From positions 2,912,501 through 2,976,500 of the forward strand of contig NZ_CP085530.1 in assembly GCF_020616155.1 (NCBI RefSeq): a stretch of 64,000 bases of DNA, written 5' to 3'. This DNA comes from Vogesella sp. XCS3 (GTDB lineage Bacteria; Pseudomonadota; Gammaproteobacteria; Burkholderiales; Chromobacteriaceae). The position numbers were made by a program, and so were the translations under genes. Positions 1 to 9,157 of the stretch are shown here, piece after piece; position 1 is the first letter of the stretch; each line of letters begins with the position of its first letter. The notes beneath the pieces were generated by a model that was given only the letters and a program-made list of their open reading frames with translations, was not told the DNA's origin and did no database searches.

Positions 1-420
1 CAGATGAACATCCAGGAGCTGTCTACTGCCAAGCAGTACCACACCCCGGTGAAGGTGATTGCGCTGAACAACCGCTACCTGGGCATGGTGCGCCAGTGGC
101 AGGAGTTCTTCTACGGTACCCGCTACTCCGAGTCGTACATGGATGCGCTGCCGGACTTCGTGAAAATTGCCGAAGCCTACGGCCACGTGGGTATCAAGGT
201 GGAAAACCCGGCCGACGTGGAACCGGTGCTGCGCGAAGCGTTCAGCCCGGCACTGAAAGAGCGCCTGGTATTCCTGGATTTCCGTACCGACCAGTCCGAA
301 AACGTGTTCCCGATGATCCAGAACGGCAAAGGTCTGGACCAGATGGATCTGCCGCCGCACATGCGCGACCTGCAGATTGCCCCGTTCGAGAACAACCGTG
401 ACTACGGCAACATGTGTTAA
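1..420 (+). CDS. ilvI: acetolactate synthase large subunit, C-terminal part (5' end outside window)
   Basis: This is the 3' end of the catalytic subunit of acetohydroxyacid synthase, which condenses pyruvate with pyruvate or 2-oxobutyrate in the first common step of valine, leucine and isoleucine synthesis. Frame 1 is open from the window edge to the TAA at 418-420, giving about 139 residues of a protein normally near 570. The visible part is the C-terminal thiamine-diphosphate-binding domain: the run VIALNNRYLGMVRQWQEFFY is typical of the family, with the NN-x-x-x-G-M-V stretch that follows the cofactor Mg site. ilvH starts 11 bases after the stop, so the two subunits are co-transcribed. The identification is firm; ilvI rather than ilvB is chosen from the ilvH-ilvC context. 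Confidence 0.95.
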   Translation, partial: QMNIQELSTAKQYHTPVKVIALNNRYLGMVRQWQEFFYGTRYSESYMDALPDFVKIAEAYGHVGIKVENPADVEPVLREAFSPALKERLVFLDFRTDQSENVFPMIQNGKGLDQMDLPPHMRDLQIAPFENNRDYGNMC

Positions 421-431
421 GGCCTAGCAGC

Positions 432-923
432 ATGCGACATATTCTTTCTATTTTGCTGGAAAACGAAGCGGGCGCCCTGTCACGAGTAGTGGGACTTTTT
501 TCCGCGCGCGCATACAATATCGATTCGCTGACCGTGTCGACTACCGAAGACCCGACACTGTCGCGCATGACCATCGTCACCCACGGGTCTGACGAAGTCA
601 TCGAGCAGATCACCAAGCAGCTCAACAAGCTGATCGAGGTGGTCAAGGTGATTGACCTCAACGAGTCCGACCATATCGAACGCGAGATGATGCTGATCAA
701 GGTCCGTGCCACCGGCAAGGACCGTGAAGAGATGAAGCGCATGGCTGATATCTTCCGCGGCCGCATCATCGACGTGACGGAAAAGACCTACACCATCGAG
801 CTCACTGGTACCAGCGAAAAGCTCAACGCCTTTATCGAGGCGATCGACCGTTCAGTGATCCTGGAAACGGTGCGTACCGGTGCATCCGGAATTGGTCGCG
901 GCGAACGTATTCTGAAGATCTGA
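432..923 (+). CDS. ilvH: acetolactate synthase small (regulatory) subunit
   Basis: Regulatory subunit of acetohydroxyacid synthase, which binds valine for feedback inhibition and activates the large subunit. The 163-residue length from ATG 432 matches the family exactly. An N-terminal ACT domain begins MRHILSILLENEAGALSRVV and covers about residues 1-75, followed by the C-terminal small-subunit domain. An upstream in-frame codon at 414 would overlap ilvI and add six residues, but the family begins at MRHILS, so 432 is preferred. No strong Shine-Dalgarno is visible, consistent with coupled translation from ilvI, 11 bases upstream. ilvC follows after 48 bases. Confidence 0.95.
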   Translation: MRHILSILLENEAGALSRVVGLFSARAYNIDSLTVSTTEDPTLSRMTIVTHGSDEVIEQITKQLNKLIEVVKVIDLNESDHIEREMMLIKVRATGKDREEMKRMADIFRGRIIDVTEKTYTIELTGTSEKLNAFIEAIDRSVILETVRTGASGIGRGERILKI

Positions 924-962
924 TATCACCAGGGCGGCTACCCGCTGCCCGAGAACAACTAG

Positions 963-1988
<1,026 letters not shown>

Positions 1989-2010
1989 GCCCTGCGGCAT
2001 TGTTCTGACA

Positions 2011-2035
2011 AACCGGGCCCTGTGCCCGGTTTTTG
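2011..2035 (+). terminator. intrinsic terminator after ilvC
   Basis: Inverted repeat AACCGGGC (2011-2018) and GCCCGGTT (2024-2031) with a 5-base loop, followed directly by T residues. It closes the ilv unit. Confidence 0.85.
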
Positions 2036-2098
2036 CATTTCGGGCGTACAATGCGCGCTATCCGGCCATTGGCCCCACGAACACACTACGGGAAAACC

Positions 2099-2854
2099 AT
2101 GCACGATCCTGTACCTGCCAAGCCCTCGCTGCGTCGCCAGGGTATTTATCTGCTGCCGAACTCGTTTACGCTGGCCGCGCTGTTTGCCGGCTTTTACGCC
2201 ATTGTGCAGGCCATGAACCAGCGTTTCGAGCTGGCGGCCGTCGCGATTTTCATTGCCATGATTCTGGACGGCATGGACGGCCGCGTGGCGCGCATGACGC
2301 ATAGCCAGAGCGCTTTCGGTGCCGAATTCGACAGCCTGTCGGACATGGTGAGCTTTGGCGTGGCGCCGGCGCTGGTGGCTTATGAGTGGCTGCTGAAAGA
2401 CATGGGCAAGCTGGGCTGGATGGTGGCCTTCATCTATTGCGCCGGTGCGGCGCTGCGCCTGGCGCGCTTCAATACCATGGTCGGTACTGCCGACAAGCGC
2501 TGGTTTACCGGCCTGCCCAGCCCGGCAGCAGCGGCGCTGGTGGCGGGGCTGGTGTGGATTTGTCACGCCTACGGCTACCAGCAGTTGCCCGGCCTGCATT
2601 GGCTGGCGCTGGTATTTACCGCGTTTGCCGGTATCACCATGGTGACCAATGTGAAGTACTGGAGCTTCAAGGAGATCCACCTGCGTCGCCGCGTGCCATT
2701 CGTGATGCTGCTGGGGTTGGTGGTGGTGTTGCTGTTGCTGATGTCGGAGCCGCCGCTGGTGCTGTTCGGCTTCTTTGTGTGCTATGCGCTGTCGGGCTAT
2801 GTGATGGCGCTGATGAACCTGGGGCGCAAGGCACCGCCGCCGCCGGTAAGCTAA
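2099..2854 (+). CDS. pssA: CDP-diacylglycerol--serine O-phosphatidyltransferase
   Basis: Inner-membrane enzyme making phosphatidylserine from CDP-diacylglycerol and serine, the precursor of phosphatidylethanolamine. The CDP-alcohol phosphotransferase signature D-G-x2-A-R-x8-G-x3-D-x3-D is met by DGMDGRVAR (about residues 58-66) followed by G...EFDSLSD. Several hydrophobic segments follow (FIYCAGAALRLAR, VMLLGLVVVLLLLM), as expected for a multipass protein of 251 residues. The open frame runs further upstream to 2033, but the ATG at 2099 gives the family-like start MHDPVPAKPSLRRQGIYLLP. The gene lies between ilvC and leuA, a common betaproteobacterial order, here split from leuA by an iron-uptake cassette. 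Confidence 0.93.
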   Translation: MHDPVPAKPSLRRQGIYLLPNSFTLAALFAGFYAIVQAMNQRFELAAVAIFIAMILDGMDGRVARMTHSQSAFGAEFDSLSDMVSFGVAPALVAYEWLLKDMGKLGWMVAFIYCAGAALRLARFNTMVGTADKRWFTGLPSPAAAALVAGLVWICHAYGYQQLPGLHWLALVFTAFAGITMVTNVKYWSFKEIHLRRRVPFVMLLGLVVVLLLLMSEPPLVLFGFFVCYALSGYVMALMNLGRKAPPPPVS

Positions 2855-2856
2855 GC

Positions 2857-2884
2857 AAAAAAACCGCCTTCGGGCGGTTTTTTC
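2857..2884. terminator. bidirectional terminator between pssA and the AraC gene
   Basis: AAACCGCC (2861-2868), loop TTCG, GGCGGTTT (2873-2880), with an A-run before and a T-run after, so it can stop both convergent transcripts. Confidence 0.88.
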
Positions 2885-2893
2885 ATGGTGGGC

Positions 2894-3778
2894 CTACCGC
2901 AGGCAGGCGCTGGGTGGCTGGCCGAAGCGGCGGCGGAAAGCGGTGGCAAAGTTGGCCGCAGAGCTGTAGCCCGCCCCCAGCGCTACGTCGGTAATGCTGC
3001 GCTGCCCGCTTAGCAGCATCTGGCGGGCGCTTTCCAGCCGCTGCCCGCGCAGGTAGTCCATGACGCTGCAGTCAAAGTGGCGGCGGAAGTGCCGTTGCAG
3101 GGTGCTGCTGCTCATGCACGCGGCTTCCGCTAGCTGGTGTAGGCTCCAGTTTTCGCCTTCGCCGCTGTCTATCAGCGCCTTTACCCGCTGCAGGCGGCGG
3201 TTCAGTTGCGGGGTAGCCGGGCGGTCTGGTGGCGGGCTACCTATTTCGGCCAATGCCTGCCCGAGTAGCAACATGCCCATGCCCTCGCGTTCGATGCGGG
3301 CTAATAGCGGGTTGGCCGCATGGTGTTGCACCATCTGCTGCGCCAGCCGCGTGAGCTGCGGGCTGGCGACCCACTGCATGGCGGCCAGGTGGCGGCTGGC
3401 CAGACGCGCCAGGGCCGACTGGCTACCGAGCTCGGGCAGGCCGTGTTGTTCCAGCCAGGGGTGATCCAGCGCCATACACACTTTCTGTTCTATGCCGGGT
3501 TGGCCGCAGTGGCGCTGGAACAGGGCGGGTTCGTTCAGGTTGACCAGCAGCACCTGTGCTTGTTGCTGCGGCTGCAGGCGGAAGTCGTGCTGGTCGAAGT
3601 TCAGCTTGATCGGGCCTTGCAGCGCCACGATCAGCCGTAGCCCGGCGGCGCTGGCATTGCTGTGGCTATGCGGGTTGGCGCGGCTGCGGTTGGCGCTGAT
3701 CAGAAAGCCGGGGGTGGTGTGTTGTACCCAGGCGAAGTCGCTGGTGGTCGGGCGGGTGTCACCCTGCTGGCCCTGCAT
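2894..3778 (-). CDS. AraC-family transcriptional regulator (siderophore/iron type)
   Basis: A 294-residue AraC/XylS regulator, probably controlling the divergent iron-uptake genes. The C-terminal about 100 residues hold the double helix-turn-helix: first helix pair in LHQLAEAACMSSSTLQRHFR, second in ITDVALGAGYSSAANFATAF with the usual R-R-F-G-x-x-P ending. The N-terminal about 190 residues are a cupin-like sensor (LQGPIKLNFDQHDFRL). The ATG at 3778 is preceded on the minus strand by GGAGG seven bases upstream, so the longer open frame to 3820 was not used. PchR-like regulators of this arrangement respond to ferric siderophores; that role here is inferred from the neighbours. The gene carries three copies of the 10-mer GTTGGCCGCA, at 2951, 3311 and 3499. 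Confidence 0.85.
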   Translation of the reverse strand: MQGQQGDTRPTTSDFAWVQHTTPGFLISANRSRANPHSHSNASAAGLRLIVALQGPIKLNFDQHDFRLQPQQQAQVLLVNLNEPALFQRHCGQPGIEQKVCMALDHPWLEQHGLPELGSQSALARLASRHLAAMQWVASPQLTRLAQQMVQHHAANPLLARIEREGMGMLLLGQALAEIGSPPPDRPATPQLNRRLQRVKALIDSGEGENWSLHQLAEAACMSSSTLQRHFRRHFDCSVMDYLRGQRLESARQMLLSGQRSITDVALGAGYSSAANFATAFRRRFGQPPSACLR

Positions 3779-3879
3779 GCTGTTTCCTCCGTGTTCCCTC
3801 TGCGCGTCTTGCGCAAACAAGCTTGCCCGTATCGCAAAAGCAGCCAGACAGGCTATGCCGGATACTACCAGACTTCTTG

Positions 3880-3898
3880 CTAATAAGAATGATTATCA
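3880..3898 (+). promoter_or_regulatory. probable Fur box
   Basis: CTAATAAGAATGATTATCA closely matches the Fur consensus (GATAAT-GATAAT-CATTATC hexamer array) and lies 18 bases before the esterase start, in the gap between the divergent AraC gene and the iron-uptake genes. It predicts iron-repressed expression. Confidence 0.75.
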
Positions 3899-3915
3899 AC
3901 AAGAGGGTGGTAACG

Positions 3916-4848
3916 ATGTGTATCAAGCAGCGTGCTTTACGCCGCCTGGCCGGCGTACTGCTGTGCCTGAATCTCCTGCCGCTGGCCATGGCAGAGTCGG
4001 TGGTGCTGGATGGGGCTAGCCAGTTTGCGCTGCATTCGCGGCATACCGGGCGCGACTATCGCATTTATCTGTCGGTGCCAGCGGTGCCGCCACCAGCGGG
4101 GGGCTACCCGGTGCTGTATGCCCTGGATGGCGACGCCAGTTTTGCCCGCCTGCACCAAGCCAACCCGCGCGAGGCCAGCGTATTCGAGCGTTTGCGCCAG
4201 CACGGGCCGGTGGTGCCGCAGCCTGGCGTGGTGGTGGGCATAGGCTATGGCCGCCCGTTCAGCCAGACGATGGACTTGCGCGCCGAAGACTACACCCCGC
4301 CGCTGTCGTGCCAGGCTTGCGCGCTGTCTTCGCCGCGCCATGGCGGGGCGGACGCCTTTGCCCGCTTTATCAACGAAGAGCTCAAGCCGGAAGTGGCCCG
4401 CCGCCTGCCGCTGAACCCAGCGCGCCAGAGCCTGTTCGGCCACTCCTATGGCGGCCTGTTTACCGTGTACCAGCTGCTGCGCCAGCCGCAGAGCTTCCAG
4501 CATTTCTTTGCCATCAGCCCGTCGCTGTGGTTTGGCGACCGCGCGCTGTTGGCCACACCGGTGCCTGCGCTGCCGGTCGCGTCGCCACGCCTGCTGGTGC
4601 TGTGGGTAGGGCAGGACGAGCAGCCGGCCAGCTACGACCTGGCGGTAGAGCGCCAACGGCAGCAGCGCCTGCAGCAAAACCGCATGGTGAGCAATACCGC
4701 GGAGCTGCACGCCAGGCTATACGGCCAGCCTGGCCTGGTGAGCGATTACCGGGTGGTGCCTGGCCACGATCACGGCCAGATGCATGGCTACGCTATAGAC
4801 CGTGCACTGGCCATCGCCTTTAGCCCCGCTTGGCAGCCAGGCCACTGA
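3916..4848 (+). CDS. periplasmic siderophore esterase-like alpha/beta hydrolase (IroE/Fes/BesA type)
   Basis: A 310-residue secreted hydrolase of the esterase D/ferric enterobactin esterase family, likely to cleave a siderophore ester in the periplasm. A signal peptide spans about residues 1-26 (positive MCIKQRALRR, hydrophobic core, cleavage after AMA). The nucleophile elbow is GHSYGG, followed by the family-typical stretch FFAISPSLWF. A likely catalytic His lies in VVPGHDHGQMHG near the C terminus. The start at 3916 has a GAGGGTGG ribosome-binding region six bases upstream; the open frame upstream of this would run through the Fur box. The TonB-dependent receptor follows after 48 bases. The substrate is not determinable from sequence. 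Confidence 0.82.
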   Translation: MCIKQRALRRLAGVLLCLNLLPLAMAESVVLDGASQFALHSRHTGRDYRIYLSVPAVPPPAGGYPVLYALDGDASFARLHQANPREASVFERLRQHGPVVPQPGVVVGIGYGRPFSQTMDLRAEDYTPPLSCQACALSSPRHGGADAFARFINEELKPEVARRLPLNPARQSLFGHSYGGLFTVYQLLRQPQSFQHFFAISPSLWFGDRALLATPVPALPVASPRLLVLWVGQDEQPASYDLAVERQRQQRLQQNRMVSNTAELHARLYGQPGLVSDYRVVPGHDHGQMHGYAIDRALAIAFSPAWQPGH

Positions 4849-4896
4849 TTTCATGTGATGGGGTGGCCTGTCACCCCGCTTATTTCGGGAAGAAAA

Positions 4897-6918
4897 ATGA
4901 AACAACGCAAGCATTCCAGGGCCCGCCTTGCGGCCAACCCGCTGTACGCCATCCTGTTCGGTAGCGCCATGCTGCTACCGGCTGCCGTGCACGCTGCCGG
5001 TAGCGAGACGGTGCTGGACAAGGTAACGGTGACCGGCGAGAAAATGAACCGTAGCCTGGCCAAAACCACCACGGCGGTCAGCGTGCTGCAGGCCGAGAAG
5101 GTAGACACCGGCGAGGTCAGCTCGGTGAACGAGGTAGCCGCCCAGGTGCCCAATATGACCATCAACGCCGTGGGTGGCGTGAACATTCGCGGGGTAGAGG
5201 GCGCCGGCCCTGGCGTGGGCTTTTATTCCTTTGTGGGCGGTGGGCGTCCGCGCATCAGCACCAGCCTGGACGGTGTTGCCGACGTATGGACCGGCCAGCA
5301 GTATCTGGATAGCGACGTGTGGGACGTAAAGCAGGTGGAAGTGCTGCGCGGGCCGCAATCCACCACCCAGGGCCGTAACGCTTTGGGTGGCGCGGTACTG
5401 GTACAAACCAACGACCCTAGCTTCCAGCAGGAAGGCGCGCTGCGCCTGGGCTGGGAAGATACCGACGGCCGTGCCAACGTGGCCGGCATGTTGTCCGGTG
5501 CGCTGGTAGAAGACGAGCTGGCCTACCGCCTCACCGCCAATGCGGTGAAAGGGCACGGCTTCATCAACTACACCGGCGTGGCCGGCCAGGACCCGTCCGC
5601 GCTGCAGCGTAGCAATGTACGGGGCAAGCTGCTGTGGAAGCCCAAGTCGCTGCCACAGCTGCAAGCGCGGCTGACGGTAGCGCATCGCGACTACCAGGGC
5701 GAGTACCTGAACCTGATCAGCGCGCCAGATCTGGGTGCGTACACCTACAAGGCCAGTGCGGCGGCCAACGCCCGTATCCAGGATTCGCAGAACACCACCA
5801 CCACGCTGGATACCGAGTACGACTTCCAGAACGGCGTGACCGGCCACCTGCAGTACAGCTATAGCGATAACCATATCGGCTTCGAGCAATACCCGTCGCG
5901 CATGAGCCTGGCGCTGGACGACCAGAACCACACGCTGGAAGGCAGGCTGGTATTCCAGCGCCCGCAAAGCGCACTGAGCGGCGTGCTGGGCCTGTACGCC
6001 TACCAGCGCGACCAGGATCTGTTTGCCAACCAGGGCAGCAGCCCGCTATTCCGGGGTACGGACAAAGTCACCACGCTGGCTGCCTATGCGGACGGCGAGC
6101 TGGCATTGAACGACAGCTGGTCGCTACTGGCCGGCCTGCGTGCAGAGCGCGAAACGCAGAACCGTGATGTGGTCTACAACCGCATGCCTATCAAGGGCGA
6201 CATCGGCAAAACCCTGCTGCTGCCCAAGATCGGTATCAGCCACCAATGGTCGCCTGTTACCCAGATGAGTCTCACCGTGCGTCAGGGCTATAACCCGGGC
6301 GGGGTGTCGGTGGACGAGAAAAACGTGGTGTTCGAGTACGGCAGCGAAAAGGTGAATGCCTACGAATACGCGCTGAAAACCCGCCAGGGTGGCGTGCTGC
6401 TGGGGGCCAACCTGTTTTACAACGATTACACCGACTACCAGATGAGCTACGCCAGCCGCCTGCGTAACGTACCGCAAGCGCATACCACGGGCCTGGAGCT
6501 GAGCGCGGCGGCCAGCATTATCGGTGGCCTGGAGCTGAACGCCGGCCTGGGGCTGTTGCGTAGCAAAGTAGACAAGGCGCCCGTCGGCGCTGCCGGTGTT
6601 GCTGGCAAGGAGATGACCTACGCGCCGGACATCACCGCCACGCTGGGCGTCAAAAAGCAGTGGGGTAGCTGGAGCGCTGCGGCCAACCTGCAGCACTTGG
6701 GCGAGTACTACACCGATACCGCCAATACCAGCACCACCATGGGTGGCGATTACAACTTGCTCAACCTCAACCTGGCCTACGCCATGAACGACGAGACCAC
6801 GGTGCGTGCCTATGTGAAAAATGCGCTGAACGAAGACATCATGCTGGGCAAGCGTACTACCGGCTTTTATGTTGGTGCGCCGCGCACGGTGGGCATGAAC
6901 GTGGATTACCGCTTCTAG
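4897..6918 (+). CDS. TonB-dependent siderophore receptor
   Basis: Outer-membrane receptor of 673 residues. A signal peptide ends near AVHA (about residue 32), a TonB box-like VLDKVTVTG follows, then the plug domain with VEVLRGPQSTTQGRNALGGAV, the hallmark of the TonB receptor plug, at about residues 145-170. The remainder is a beta-barrel ending in an aromatic residue (VDYRF), as required for outer-membrane insertion. The ATG at 4897 has GGGAAG upstream and gives a normal signal peptide, whereas the frame-upstream ATG at 4855 does not. With the Fur box, AraC regulator and esterase it forms a ferric siderophore uptake cassette; no inner-membrane permease is present, so import must finish elsewhere. 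Confidence 0.93.
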   Translation: MKQRKHSRARLAANPLYAILFGSAMLLPAAVHAAGSETVLDKVTVTGEKMNRSLAKTTTAVSVLQAEKVDTGEVSSVNEVAAQVPNMTINAVGGVNIRGVEGAGPGVGFYSFVGGGRPRISTSLDGVADVWTGQQYLDSDVWDVKQVEVLRGPQSTTQGRNALGGAVLVQTNDPSFQQEGALRLGWEDTDGRANVAGMLSGALVEDELAYRLTANAVKGHGFINYTGVAGQDPSALQRSNVRGKLLWKPKSLPQLQARLTVAHRDYQGEYLNLISAPDLGAYTYKASAAANARIQDSQNTTTTLDTEYDFQNGVTGHLQYSYSDNHIGFEQYPSRMSLALDDQNHTLEGRLVFQRPQSALSGVLGLYAYQRDQDLFANQGSSPLFRGTDKVTTLAAYADGELALNDSWSLLAGLRAERETQNRDVVYNRMPIKGDIGKTLLLPKIGISHQWSPVTQMSLTVRQGYNPGGVSVDEKNVVFEYGSEKVNAYEYALKTRQGGVLLGANLFYNDYTDYQMSYASRLRNVPQAHTTGLELSAAASIIGGLELNAGLGLLRSKVDKAPVGAAGVAGKEMTYAPDITATLGVKKQWGSWSAAANLQHLGEYYTDTANTSTTMGGDYNLLNLNLAYAMNDETTVRAYVKNALNEDIMLGKRTTGFYVGAPRTVGMNVDYRF

Positions 6919-6940
6919 CTCTGGTATTTGCAGTTAGCGG

Positions 6941-6975
6941 CAAGGCCCCCGCCCAGGCGGGGGCCTTGTTTTTTG
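6941..6975 (+). terminator. intrinsic terminator after the TonB receptor gene
   Basis: CAAGGCCCCCGCC (6941-6953) pairs with GGCGGGGGCCTTG (6956-6968), then a T-rich tail. Confidence 0.88.
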
Positions 6976-7002
6976 TTCTTTGGCTGTAAATATTCTACAA
7001 TA

Positions 7003-7025
7003 TGTCCAATAAAATGCATTGGACA
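7003..7025. promoter_or_regulatory. inverted repeat, candidate operator upstream of leuA
   Basis: TGTCCAAT (7003-7010) and ATTGGACA (7018-7025) are perfect 8-base arms separated by 7 bases. A third half-site ATTGGACA lies at 7129-7136, just inside the leuA extension. A dimeric DNA-binding protein, possibly the HTH domain encoded by leuA itself, is an inferred ligand. Confidence 0.5.
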
Positions 7026-7066
7026 CTATTTTGCAACACAGCGTTGGGCGATTTTGTGCAGTGCAT

Positions 7067-7095
7067 TTGACAGATTGTCGTCAGATTTGTATCGT
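7067..7095 (+). promoter_or_regulatory. sigma70-type promoter for leuA
   Basis: TTGACA (7067-7072) and TATCGT (7090-7095) with a 17-base spacer. It lies downstream of the inverted repeat at 7003-7025 and 29 bases before the upstream start codon. Confidence 0.55.
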
Positions 7096-7123
7096 AAACC
7101 CATAACAAGACAGGAGTGGCAGC

Positions 7124-8914
7124 ATGCAATTGGACATTGAACGTCTAATCGAGGATTTTGGTGGCCCCGGTACGCTCGCGGAAGCGTTGACGGCGGCCTT
7201 TCCCGATGAGCCGGTGTCCCGTGCTGCCATCTACAAATGGCGCGAGCGCGGCACTTTGCCGCTGGCACAGCTGAACAAGCTGGCCAAACTCGCTGCCGAC
7301 CAGGGCAAGCGTTTCGATTTCAACGACTATCTGGCCGGGGCACAACCCGCGGCACAATGGAGATCACCAGACATGGGCGACCGTCTTTACATTTTCGATA
7401 CCACCCTGCGTGACGGCGAGCAATCGCCAGGCGCGGCCATGACCAAAGAAGAAAAAGTACGTATCGCCCGCCAGCTGGAGCGCCTGGGTGTGGACGTGAT
7501 CGAAGCCGGTTTTGCCGCCGCCAGCCCGGGTGACGCCGACGCTATCCGCGCCATCGCCGAAGTCATCAAGGAATCCACCGTCTGTAGCCTGGCGCGTGCC
7601 AACGAGCGCGACATCCGCGCCGCCGGCGAAGCCATCGCCCCGGCACCGAGAAAGCGCATCCACACCTTCATCGCCACCAGCCCTATCCATATGGAGAAGA
7701 AGCTGCGCATGACGCCGGATGAAGTGGTGGAAGCCGCGATCAAAGCCGTAAAACTGGCCCGCGAGTACACCGATGACGTGGAATTCTCGGCCGAAGACGC
7801 GCTGCGCTCCGACATCGACTTCCTCGCCCGCATCTTCGGCGAAGTGATCAAAGCCGGTGCCACCACGCTGAACGTGCCGGACACCGTGGGCTACGCGGTG
7901 CCAAAAGTCACCGAAGCTTTCTTCCGCGAGCTGATCGCCAAGACCCCGGGCGGCGACAAGGTCATCTGGTCTGCCCACTGCCATAACGACCTGGGCATGG
8001 CGGTCGCCAACAGCCTGGCGGCGGTACTGGGCGGTGCCCGCCAGGTGGAATGTACCATCAACGGCCTGGGCGAGCGTGCCGGTAATGCCGCGATGGAAGA
8101 AATCGTGATGGCGGTGAAAACCCGCAAAGACGTGTTCGGCGTGGAAACCCGCGTGGATGCCACCCAGATCGTACCGGGCTCCAAGCTGGTGTCCACCATT
8201 ACCGGCTACCCGGTGCAGCCGAACAAGGCCATTGTGGGTGCCAACGCCTTTGCCCACGAGTCCGGCATCCATCAGGATGGCGTGCTGAAGCACCGCGAGA
8301 CCTACGAAATCATGTCGGCCGAATCGGTAGGCTGGACCGCCAACCGCCTGACGCTGGGCAAACTGTCCGGTCGCAACGCCTTCCGTACCAAACTGCAGGC
8401 GCTGGGCATCGTGCTGGAAAGCGAAGAAGCACTGAACGCCGCTTTTGCCCGCTTTAAAGAGCTGGCCGACAAGAAGCGCGAGATTTTCGACGAAGATTTG
8501 CACGCCCTGGTGTCCGACCAGCTGGTGGCGGCCGAACAGGAAGACTACAAGTTCGTGTCGCTGAAAGTGGCCACCGAAACCGGCGAAGAGCCGCAGGCAC
8601 ACATCGTGTTTGTGGAGCGCGGCAACGAGCACCGCGCCGAGTCCGGTGGGTCCGGCCCCGTGGATGCTGCCTTCAAGGCCATCGAAAGCGTGGTGAAAAG
8701 CGAAGCCGAGCTGGAGCTGTACTCGGTGAACGCCATCACCAAGGGCACCGAATCGCAGGGTGAAGTGACCGTGCGCCTGGCCAAGGATGGCCGCATCGTT
8801 AACGGTCAGGGTGCCGATACCGACATTATCGTGGCCAGCGCCAAGGCGTACCTGGCTGCACTGAACAAGCTGTCCAGCAAGACCGAGCGCGTACACGCGC
8901 AAGGCCCGGTGTAA
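7124..8914 (+). CDS. leuA: 2-isopropylmalate synthase with an N-terminal helix-turn-helix extension
   Basis: Condenses acetyl-CoA with 2-oxoisovalerate, the committed step of leucine synthesis. Residues from M84 on (ATG 7373) make an ordinary 513-residue Leu[15 protein letters not shown], the metal-binding HCHNDLG, the glycine-rich [10 protein letters not shown], and a C-terminal allosteric leucine-sensing domain. The unusual part is residues 1-83, which read as a Cro/YdaS-like HTH (GTLAEAL...[27 protein letters not shown]). Both starts are credible: AGGAG (7112-7116) precedes ATG 7124 by seven bases, and GGAG (7359-7362) precedes ATG 7373 by ten. The locus may therefore make a fusion, a short LeuA, or both. 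The LeuA call is certain; the fusion needs protein evidence. Confidence 0.93.
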   Translation: MQLDIERLIEDFGGPGTLAEALTAAFPDEPVSRAAIYKWRERGTLPLAQLNKLAKLAADQGKRFDFNDYLAGAQPAAQWRSPDMGDRLYIFDTTLRDGEQSPGAAMTKEEKVRIARQLERLGVDVIEAGFAAASPGDADAIRAIAEVIKESTVCSLARANERDIRAAGEAIAPAPRKRIHTFIATSPIHMEKKLRMTPDEVVEAAIKAVKLAREYTDDVEFSAEDALRSDIDFLARIFGEVIKAGATTLNVPDTVGYAVPKVTEAFFRELIAKTPGGDKVIWSAHCHNDLGMAVANSLAAVLGGARQVECTINGLGERAGNAAMEEIVMAVKTRKDVFGVETRVDATQIVPGSKLVSTITGYPVQPNKAIVGANAFAHESGIHQDGVLKHRETYEIMSAESVGWTANRLTLGKLSGRNAFRTKLQALGIVLESEEALNAAFARFKELADKKREIFDEDLHALVSDQLVAAEQEDYKFVSLKVATETGEEPQAHIVFVERGNEHRAESGGSGPVDAAFKAIESVVKSEAELELYSVNAITKGTESQGEVTVRLAKDGRIVNGQGADTDIIVASAKAYLAALNKLSSKTERVHAQGPV

Positions 8915-8959
8915 CAGCAAAGCGCGCGCACGCGTTGCGGCAGGTCACCCTACCGGGCC

Positions 8960-8971
8960 AGGTTGGCCGCA
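8960..8971 (+). repeat. dispersed 12-mer AGGTTGGCCGCA (uptake-sequence-like)
   Basis: One of 13 exact copies counted by eye on both strands. Plus-strand copies start at 8960, 17248, 18345, 21412, 57565, 58481 and 59257. Minus-strand copies start (left end) at 6678, 12348, 15051, 20617, 25429 and 52227. The 10-base core GTTGGCCGCA has about 15 further copies outside tandem repeats. This copy is intergenic, after leuA. Confidence 0.85.
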
Positions 8972-9040
8972 GCGCGAAAGATCAAAGGCTCACAAGGCCG
9001 CCCCATTTGGCCCTTGCCCTCACCACGGCAGGCGCTGACA

Positions 9041-9059
9041 GCCGACCCACGAGGTCGGC
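9041..9059 (+). terminator. weak hairpin after leuA
   Basis: GCCGACC (9041-9047) and GGTCGGC (9053-9059) with a 5-base loop. T-runs appear only from about 9075, so terminator function is uncertain. The rest of the 8915-9128 gap shows only the 12-mer at 8960. Confidence 0.4.
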
Positions 9060-9132
9060 CTTGTCGCGTCTGCCGTTTTGTTTTCTGTTCTGTGGTCGTG
9101 CGATGATCTTGGGCTGGCGTGCAGGAGGATGA

Positions 9133-9157
9133 GATGGGATGGGATGGGATGGGATGG
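9133..9157 (+). repeat. pentanucleotide tandem repeat (GATGG)x5 over a start codon
   Basis: Five perfect GATGG units directly follow the ribosome-binding site AGGAGG (9123-9128). Each unit supplies an ATG, and every third ATG (9139, 9154) is in frame with the downstream membrane protein. Confidence 0.9.
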
